A DNA stretch of 12,401 nucleotides from positions 1-12,401 of the forward strand of contig CAADVV010000152.1 in the NCBI GenBank assembly GCA_900752535.1, in the 5' to 3' direction. The notes beneath the pieces were generated by a model. The model was given only the letters and a program-made list of their open reading frames with translations. It had not been told where the DNA came from and did not search any database. Shown piece by piece: positions 7,797 to 12,401 of the stretch (positions within the stretch are counted from its first letter, which is position 1; every line of letters starts with the position of its first letter). The position numbers and the translations under genes were made by a program. This stretch comes from Bacteroidales bacterium. GTDB taxonomy: Bacteria > Bacteroidota > Bacteroidia > Bacteroidales > Muribaculaceae.

Positions 7797-7804
7797 TAAA
7801 TTTG
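7797..7804 (+). promoter_or_regulatory. -7 box of the passenger gene
   Basis: TAAATTTG is an exact match to TAnnTTTG, and the ATG at 7829 follows 24 nt later. A TTG at 7769-7771 is the nearest -33-like element, but the 25-bp spacer is long. An in-frame TTG start at 7802 would lie inside this box, which argues for the ATG at 7829. The promoter lies within the mobile element, so the gene carries its own expression signal. Confidence 0.6.
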
Positions 7805-7828
7805 CATCAACTAAGCCAATTAAATATC

Positions 7829-9349
7829 ATGAGAAAAATATTATCATTTATTTTAATGGTTGTTTCAATTTCAATCATTTCAGCAGAAACATTCAAAGGT
7901 ATCATCAAATATGACAGCAAAAGAGGACTCCCGGCTGAAGAAGTGGAATATACCGGGAAAATCCTGTATGCAAGTGAAGATGATTTACAAGTAGAAAAAC
8001 GAAGGATCACCAGAGTCAGCGCTGAATTGGACAGCGTGAAGCTGGATCAGATGTTCGAACGCGACAGGCTGCATATTCAGAGCATTCAGGACAGTCTTGA
8101 CATATTTAAGAATATTGATGAGAAGTTAGGCAAGCCGTTCGAAAACTCCATGCAGAGGCAATATGTCGACTATCTGGCAAGCCTGGCGAATGAGAAAGAC
8201 CGTGAATCGATAGCTAAAGACGCTGCAAAAGGAAAGATCAGCAAAAAATTAGGCAAATACCTTTACGAAATCATCCCGGGAATCAGCAGACGGCTTAAAG
8301 AATCCCGTTATCGGTTTGATAGAGACTTGGCTACAGACTGGAGTTATGAGTTACAACTTTCTAATTGTCCGCGGTATCATGAAATAACGACTACCTATGT
8401 CGACACTATCGAGAATCCTTATTATCTTGACAAGATGCATGAATTCAATTGGAAAAAGGATATTTTCAAGAAAAGCTACAGTAACATACCGGATTATAGG
8501 GTAGCTAATTATTACGTGAATAAGGTGACCGGCAGCAATGGCTGGGACTGGTATTCTGAATCAAATTTGAAAGAAAAGGAAGAGAGTTACCCTATAAGTG
8601 TCAGATACCATTATGACCCGGAGCACCCGGCATATAGATTCGTATTTGATCCTTGGATGAAAAATCCTAAGGTATATGATGCTAAGGGGAATCTCGTGAG
8701 GGTGATGTATCCGGACTTTGAACTGTATAAGCAGTATTTCAATGCAAATTCCGATCATCCGGAGTTCGCCCTTATTGCAAGGATAGCGTATGCAGAAAAT
8801 GAGTATGACATACAGTCTGCCGACAACAAGACTAATCATTATATCAAGAATCAGCTTGGGCTTGAGAATCTTACAGCCTCCGAGCAAAAGCAGCAGGACA
8901 AAAGTTCGAAACAGATGGCAAAAGCTGCTGAAGGATATGTCAGAGATCAAATGAAATATGGACAACATAGCCGTAAGGGAAGAGCTGCCAGTCAGAAACA
9001 TGCCGCGTCTTTCCTGGGAGCCATGCTCGGCTCGGGCAGCGGATATTATAGCAACGAGGGAGCATCATGGCTCACGCAGATAGAAAATGATTACTGGCGG
9101 TTTTTCCAGGATAAGGATCCGTATAAAATAGAGCGCATCGATGCCACCACGTTTAAAGTAACATACGCTGATGCCAACTGCAATCCCACGATAGAGATCA
9201 TATACAAATACGTTCAGACCGAACCATACGAGGCGAAAGCACAGATTTCAGTCAACAAACTCTTTAGCGGCCCTGCTTCTGAATACAAGTCACTGCCGGG
9301 CGATTATTGGCCTCTGCCATGCGCCGACCGTCCGCAGACTAACGAATGA
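7829..9349 (+). CDS. Secreted protein of unknown function, element passenger
   Basis: A 506-residue protein that I do not recognise. The N-terminus MRKILSFILMVVSISIISA is a clear signal peptide, probably cleaved before ETFKG; no lipobox cysteine follows, so it is not a lipoprotein. The mature protein is polar and rich in Tyr, Lys and Asp. It has a helical-looking charged region (about 50-150), a Tyr/Trp-rich middle with YHYDPEHPAYRFVFDPW (about 263-279), a Gln/Lys-rich stretch (about 360-400), a Gly/Ser patch GAMLGSGSGYYSNEG (about 405-419) and a C-terminal region with TFKVTYADANCNPTIEIIYK. No catalytic motif or transmembrane segment is evident beyond the signal. Its base and codon use are much more AT-rich than neighbouring genes (by eye roughly 40-45% versus about 60% G+C), suggesting a different source genome. 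It lies inside the ISAs1-type element and has its own promoter. Confidence 0.8.
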   Translation: MRKILSFILMVVSISIISAETFKGIIKYDSKRGLPAEEVEYTGKILYASEDDLQVEKRRITRVSAELDSVKLDQMFERDRLHIQSIQDSLDIFKNIDEKLGKPFENSMQRQYVDYLASLANEKDRESIAKDAAKGKISKKLGKYLYEIIPGISRRLKESRYRFDRDLATDWSYELQLSNCPRYHEITTTYVDTIENPYYLDKMHEFNWKKDIFKKSYSNIPDYRVANYYVNKVTGSNGWDWYSESNLKEKEESYPISVRYHYDPEHPAYRFVFDPWMKNPKVYDAKGNLVRVMYPDFELYKQYFNANSDHPEFALIARIAYAENEYDIQSADNKTNHYIKNQLGLENLTASEQKQQDKSSKQMAKAAEGYVRDQMKYGQHSRKGRAASQKHAASFLGAMLGSGSGYYSNEGASWLTQIENDYWRFFQDKDPYKIERIDATTFKVTYADANCNPTIEIIYKYVQTEPYEAKAQISVNKLFSGPASEYKSLPGDYWPLPCADRPQTNE

Positions 9350-9642
9350 ACCCGACCGCAGATAACCCGAAAGCACGTGACATTAAAATCCAACATATCT
9401 ATAATACTAAACTGAATAAGATGAGGATTTAGACCGATTGCAGGGCAACCGCATCAAAATAGTTTAGAAGCTTCTGCGGTCAGTTCTCGGTTTTGGTTGA
9501 TTAGAGACCGAAGCCGTACTACAATTTGCATCCATAAGTCGCCATTCAGGTGCGTAAAATATTTGTAATTCTACAGCGTTAAAAGTCGTGACAATAGTCT
9601 GATTCCTAACGTTATAGACGTCGTTCGTCTCGCTGGTTTTCA
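9350..9642. other. Non-coding interior of the element
   Basis: No convincing gene is seen in these 293 bp. They contain the 3' flank of the passenger gene, the internal copy of the left terminal repeat (9441-9464) and about 178 bp equivalent to the leader of the IS. Several frames are interrupted, so any N-terminal part of the transposase has been lost or eroded. No clear terminator follows the passenger gene. Confidence 0.6.
9441..9464 (+). repeat. Internal copy of the left terminal repeat
   Basis: It starts CAGGGCAACCGCAT, in the same orientation as the outer copy at 7664, with three mismatches over 24 bp. It probably marks the original left end of the ISAs1-type insertion sequence whose transposase remnant follows. 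No 9-bp duplication pairs with it. Confidence 0.7.
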
Positions 9643-9939
9643 GTGGCTTTAATGTCTAAACCCGCCGTAACCGGGCGATGCACCTATCTGCTGTCATACA
9701 CCGACAAATCTCCCTCGCCTGATACTTTCGAGCGTCTGATGAGTGCTGTTAACACCGATGAGATTGAACGCAGCCTTGTCGAGTACGCACGCCGGTTCCT
9801 TGACACTCTTGCGGAAAAGCATGTGGTTATCGACGGCAAAAAATTATGTGGCACTCCCACAACACTCAGGGGAACCAAAGGCGATTATCTGATGAACGCA
9901 TTTGTCAGCGAGAACCGCATAGTGATAGGTCAGCCCTGA
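9643..9939 (+). pseudogene. Truncated ISAs1-family transposase
   Basis: A 98-codon remnant of the ISAs1/H-repeat type DDE transposase. Visible family landmarks are SPSPDTFERLMSAV (23-36), the segment ERSLVEYARRFLDTLAEK (42-59), VVIDGKKLCG (61-70), where Asp64 is the first catalytic acidic residue, and DYLMNAFVSENRIVIGQ (81-97). Family members are about 350-400 residues. The N-terminal portion before SPSPDTF is missing or scrambled, and everything after IGQ, including the later catalytic residues, is lost; a stop follows at once. The GTG at 9643 and ATG at 9652 are possible starts, but neither need be real. The product cannot be an active transposase. It lies between the internal left repeat and the element's right end. 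Confidence 0.85.
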
Positions 9940-9954
9940 AAAAGCCCTGAAAAA
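9933..9954 (+). repeat. Tandem 11-bp repeat at the element's right end
   Basis: GCCCTGAAAAA occurs twice in tandem (9933-9943 and 9944-9954). GCCCTG is the inverse of the CAGGGC left end, so the right terminus appears twice. Only the outer copy is followed by the full 9-mer that matches the left target duplication. Confidence 0.75.
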
Positions 9955-9958
9955 CTGC
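9950..9958. repeat. Right target-site duplication
   Basis: AAAAACTGC lies directly after the terminal GCCCTG and is identical to 7655-7663. The ppiD -33 box begins 7 bp further on. Confidence 0.75.
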
Positions 9959-9965
9959 AATGAAT

Positions 9966-9996
9966 TTTGAATGATAGATGAAAAATCGTATCTTTG
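9966..9996 (+). promoter_or_regulatory. ppiD promoter
   Basis: A -33 TTTG (9966-9969) and -7 TATCTTTG (9989-9996) with a 19-bp spacer match the Bacteroidota consensus very well. The start point should be near 10001-10003, leaving a leader of about 78 nt. The promoter lies just outside the inserted element and looks intact. Confidence 0.8.
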
Positions 9997-10015
9997 TGCG
10001 CTTTAACAACGGGGA

Positions 10016-10038
10016 CGCCTTGGCCTGTGGCCGGGGCG
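10016..10038 (+). promoter_or_regulatory. GC-rich hairpin in the ppiD leader
   Basis: A 10-bp stem (10016-10025 with 10029-10038, including two G-U pairs) closes a TGT triloop. The heptamer CTTTAAC occurs on both sides (10001-10007 and 10045-10051). It lies between the predicted start point and the ATG and is too far from a T-run to be a standard terminator. A role in translation control or mRNA stability is possible but unproven. Confidence 0.55.
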
Positions 10039-10080
10039 GCGCCTCTTTAACCGCATAAAATCAAATATCAAAATAATTAA

Positions 10081-12147
10081 ATGGCAACCCTTGAAAAAAT
10101 CCGCAGCAAGTCAGTGCTGCTTCTGGTCATCATCGCTGTCGCCCTGCTCGCCTTTATCCTCGGCGACTTCCTGACATCGGGCCGCTCGTTCTTCGGCAGC
10201 GGCACAACCATTGCAAAAGTCGACGGACACTCCATCGACGTACAGGAATTCCAACGTAGGCTCGAAGAGGCCAATCAGACCGCACAGCAGCAGGGCCGCA
10301 AGCTCGACAGTTCGGTGCTCCAGCAGCAGGTGCTCCAGGAGATGATAGCCGAACAGCTCTTCAACGAGGAGATGGACCGTCTGGGCATCAAAGTGACCGA
10401 TCAGGAGCTGAGCGACGCCATGCTCGGCGAAAACTCGGCCTACTTCAACCAGATGATTCAGCAGCAGTATGGCATCGAAAGTGCAGCCCAGCTCCACGAC
10501 ATGGCTTTCAACCCCCAGAAATATCAGCTTGACGCCGAACAGGCCGATCAGCTCCGCAACATATGGCTGAAACTCGAGAAAGACACCGAACAGGGTCTCC
10601 GCAGCCAGAAGTTCCAGACTCTGTTTATGGGCACACTCGTGGCCAACGACCTCGACGCCAAGAGCCTCTATGACGACAACGCCCAGACAAGCCACATAGC
10701 CTTTGCCAAGAAGGACTACTCGACACTCGAAGACGCCAAATATGAGGTGACCGACGCCGATATCGAAGCCGCCTGGAAAGAGCGTCAGAACCGCTACAAA
10801 ATCGACGAGCAGTCCCGCCTGGTCGACTATATCGCCGTAGATATCACCCCGAGCGCCGCCGACCTCCAGGCCTCGCAGAAGAAAGTTGAGGAAGCCCTCG
10901 CCGCTCTCCGCGACAAAGAAGGCACAACCGGTCTCGAGAACATGAACGAATTTGTTGTCGACCGCAAGTCGATGACCCGCTCTGACCTCCGCGGCGCAAT
11001 GAAGAGCTTCGTTGACTCGGCCTCGACAGGCAAGGTTGCCATCGTCAGCCGCTCGGGCAACGACTACACCATCGCCAAGCTCCTCGGTTCGACGGCTGAG
11101 GTTGACTCGGTCAACATCGACTTCATGCAGGTGGCCGGCTCCCGCGCACAGATTGACTCGCTGATTTCACAGCTCAACAGCGGCGCCAAATTTGAGGAAG
11201 TGGCCAAGAACCCCATCGTCGAAGGCTCGCAGGACAGCGTCTGGGTTGCCCTTGTCAATCCCAACTACGCTCAGTTGCGTCCGACATTCGAGAACGCCGA
11301 ACTCGGCCGCTATTTCACTCCCGACACCACAGCTCAGGACCGCGGCCGCATCTTCCGCGTGCGCACCCGCCGCGCTCCCGTCACCGTCTATGACGTAGCC
11401 GAAATCAACTACGTGGCCGAGCCCAGCGCCGCCACCGTCAACAACCTCCTGTCGGACCTTGACAAGTTCCTCGCCGCCAACACCACCGCCGCCGACTTCG
11501 CCAAGAACGCCGCCAAGGCCGGCTACAACGTGCAGACCGCCATGGTAAGCGCTTCGTCGGCACGTCTGGGTCAGCTCGACGACAGCCATGCCGCCGTGGC
11601 CTGGGCGCTCGACGCCAAGAAAGGCCAGGTATCGCCCGTCTTCGGCGACCAGGCCAGCGAGCGCTACATCGCCGTAGCCCTCGAGAACATCTATGACGAC
11701 TACATCCCCGCAAGCGACCCCTCTGTCCGCGACGAGCTGACACAGCGCGTGCGCAACCAGAAGAAAGGTGACGCCCTCGTGAAACAGTTCTCGGGCAAAG
11801 CCAAAGACGTGGCCGGATATGCCCGTCTGTTCGGCACACAGGCCGATACCACTACCGTCACCTTCGGCTCGCCCTCGATTCAGAAGATCGGTTTCAACGA
11901 GAGCACAGTGACCAGCGAGGTTGCCGCTGCCAAGCCCGGCCAGCTCGTAGGTCCCGTCAAGGGCAACTCGGCAGTCGTTGTGTTTGCCGTCACCAATGTC
12001 GACAAGAACCAGCGTCCGTTCAACGTCGAGGAGAGCTCCGTAATGTTCATGCAGACCCGCGGTGCCGGTGTGCTGTCACGCAACATCTTCGGCATCCTGA
12101 AAGGCAACAAGAAAGTAGAAAACAAGCTCTCGACCTTCTACAAATAA
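10081..12147 (+). CDS. ppiD: PpiD/SurA-type periplasmic foldase
   Basis: A 688-residue membrane-anchored member of the SurA-N/PpiD peptidyl-prolyl isomerase family, which helps secreted and outer membrane proteins fold in the periplasm. A short cytoplasmic N-terminus (MATLEKIRSK) precedes one transmembrane segment (about 11-31). The SurA-N-like chaperone region follows, with the typical IAKVDGHSIDVQEFQRR (44-60) and a Gln-rich helical stretch to about 180. Two parvulin-like segments appear to follow (about 345-435 and 440-540); the second contains VAWALDAKKGQVSPVF, a common C-terminal parvulin pattern. I do not see a clear GG(D/E)LG-type signature, so isomerase activity may be weak or absent and the role mainly chaperone. 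Length and layout fit Bacteroidales PpiD. The ATG at 10081 follows an AT-rich leader below a strong promoter, and a strong terminator follows the stop. Confidence 0.88.
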   Translation: MATLEKIRSKSVLLLVIIAVALLAFILGDFLTSGRSFFGSGTTIAKVDGHSIDVQEFQRRLEEANQTAQQQGRKLDSSVLQQQVLQEMIAEQLFNEEMDRLGIKVTDQELSDAMLGENSAYFNQMIQQQYGIESAAQLHDMAFNPQKYQLDAEQADQLRNIWLKLEKDTEQGLRSQKFQTLFMGTLVANDLDAKSLYDDNAQTSHIAFAKKDYSTLEDAKYEVTDADIEAAWKERQNRYKIDEQSRLVDYIAVDITPSAADLQASQKKVEEALAALRDKEGTTGLENMNEFVVDRKSMTRSDLRGAMKSFVDSASTGKVAIVSRSGNDYTIAKLLGSTAEVDSVNIDFMQVAGSRAQIDSLISQLNSGAKFEEVAKNPIVEGSQDSVWVALVNPNYAQLRPTFENAELGRYFTPDTTAQDRGRIFRVRTRRAPVTVYDVAEINYVAEPSAATVNNLLSDLDKFLAANTTAADFAKNAAKAGYNVQTAMVSASSARLGQLDDSHAAVAWALDAKKGQVSPVFGDQASERYIAVALENIYDDYIPASDPSVRDELTQRVRNQKKGDALVKQFSGKAKDVAGYARLFGTQADTTTVTFGSPSIQKIGFNESTVTSEVAAAKPGQLVGPVKGNSAVVVFAVTNVDKNQRPFNVEESSVMFMQTRGAGVLSRNIFGILKGNKKVENKLSTFYK

Positions 12148-12168
12148 GGCAGAGCCGACGTCACCATA

Positions 12169-12208
12169 AAAACCGGGAAGCCTCAGATTTGAGGCTCCCC
12201 GGTTTTTT
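12169..12208 (+). terminator. Rho-independent terminator of ppiD
   Basis: A 17-bp stem (12169-12185 with 12190-12206) with one A-C mismatch and a GATT loop is followed by a T-run (12203-12208). It starts 21 bp after the ppiD stop codon. The A-run at the other side also lets it act weakly on the opposite strand. Confidence 0.92.
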
Positions 12209-12215
12209 GATGGTG

Positions 12216-12260
12216 TTTATAAATCTTATAAGAATTTATAAGATTTATAAAATCTTATAA
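12216..12260. repeat. AT-rich palindrome between convergent genes
   Basis: A perfect 16-bp inverted repeat (12216-12231 and 12236-12251) with a GAAT loop is followed by a third, direct copy of AATCTTATAA (12251-12260), so two alternative hairpins can form. It ends 8 bp before the stop codon of the minus-strand gene and may be part of a bidirectional termination region. Confidence 0.75.
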
Positions 12261-12268
12261 TCAGCCGA

Positions 12269-12401
12269 TTAGCGGGTGGCGCGCTGGAGGAGGCGGTGGC
12301 CCATGCGGCAGTAGAGACACTTGCGGGCTTCGCAGTAGTTGCGGCGCAGGCCTATGAGGGCCTGGGTGGTCAGGGCGTCGCGGGCGGGGGGGCCGGGGGA
12401 G
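12269..12401 (-). CDS. DUF2851-type protein, C-terminal fragment
   Basis: The last 44 codons of a minus-strand gene that runs off the right edge. The tail reads ALIGLRRNYCEARKCLYCRM, then GHRLLQRATR and a TAA at 12269-12271. The cluster NYCxxRKCLYCRxGHxLL, with three cysteines, is what I recall as the C-terminal signature of the Bacteroidota DUF2851 family of about 420 residues, whose function is not established; the cysteines could bind a metal. The outermost residues (SPGPPA) are Pro/Gly-rich and may reflect poor sequence at the edge. The gene converges on ppiD, with a terminator and an AT-rich palindrome between them. Confidence 0.7.
   Translation of the reverse strand, partial: SPGPPARDALTTQALIGLRRNYCEARKCLYCRMGHRLLQRATR

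Larger units (their letters stand above)
7664..9949. mobile_element. Non-autonomous ISAs1-type element with a passenger gene
   Basis: A block of 2,286 bp with ends CAGGGC and GCCCTG, flanked by identical 9-bp direct repeats AAAAACTGC. Inside are a secreted-protein gene (7829-9349), an internal second copy of the left terminal repeat (9441-9464) and a truncated ISAs1-family transposase (9643-9939). The block is visibly AT-richer than its neighbours. The internal repeat copy at 9441 has no matching duplication beside it (its flank is GACCGATTG), so the outer ends define the unit that moved. The right terminal repeat is reduced to about 6 bp, and the transposase lacks most of its catalytic domain. 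Movement now would need a transposase supplied in trans. The family assignment rests on the transposase remnant, the CAGGG-type ends and the duplication length. Confidence 0.7.

Noticed and set aside
8561..9001. Minus-strand frame with hydrophobic segments inside the passenger gene
   Set aside because: The plus-strand gene has a promoter, signal peptide and coherent composition; the antisense frame has no start signal or recognisable domain.

Overview
The window looks like a Bacteroidota chromosome fragment, most plausibly a high-GC member of Bacteroidales such as Muribaculaceae. The gene content is typical of that order: PdxB, an LtaS-like sulfatase-fold protein, DapB, outer membrane phospholipase A, a large PpiD-type foldase and a DUF2851-type protein. 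Start codons lack Shine-Dalgarno sequences, and several genes are preceded by exact copies of the Bacteroidota -7 box TAnnTTTG. The family-level placement is inference. Both ends cut through genes, and the outermost bases are unusually C- or G-rich, so this may be a whole short assembly contig.

Layout, left to right. A 5'-truncated pdxB (vitamin B6 synthesis) is followed by galM (aldose 1-epimerase). galM converges with, and overlaps by 31 bp, a minus-strand LtaS-like membrane transferase. A divergent promoter region separates that gene from a plus-strand pair: an unrecognised 709-residue single-pass membrane protein and, 20 bp later, dapB (lysine/diaminopimelate synthesis). dapB converges on minus-strand pldA. 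pldA would be divergent from the ppiD-type foldase gene. ppiD ends in a strong terminator and converges on the tail of a DUF2851-type gene that runs off the right edge.

The main discovery is what sits between pldA and ppiD. An AT-richer block (7664-9949) starts with CAGGGC, ends with GCCCTG and is flanked on both sides by the identical 9-mer AAAAACTGC. This looks like a target-site duplication of the 8-10 bp size used by ISAs1-family elements. The block holds a gene for an unrecognised secreted 506-residue protein, a second internal copy of the left terminal repeat (9441-9464) and a truncated ISAs1-type transposase. It is best read as a non-autonomous, passenger-carrying IS derivative that inserted 7 bp upstream of the ppiD -33 box. 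Removing it and one copy of the 9-mer rebuilds a compact intergenic region of about 210 bp between the two divergent genes.

Most of the conserved genes concern the cell envelope or its precursors: the LtaS-like transferase, DapB (peptidoglycan precursor), PldA (outer membrane lipids), PpiD (periplasmic folding) and the unknown membrane protein. GalM and PdxB are metabolic. No tRNA, rRNA or CRISPR array was seen.
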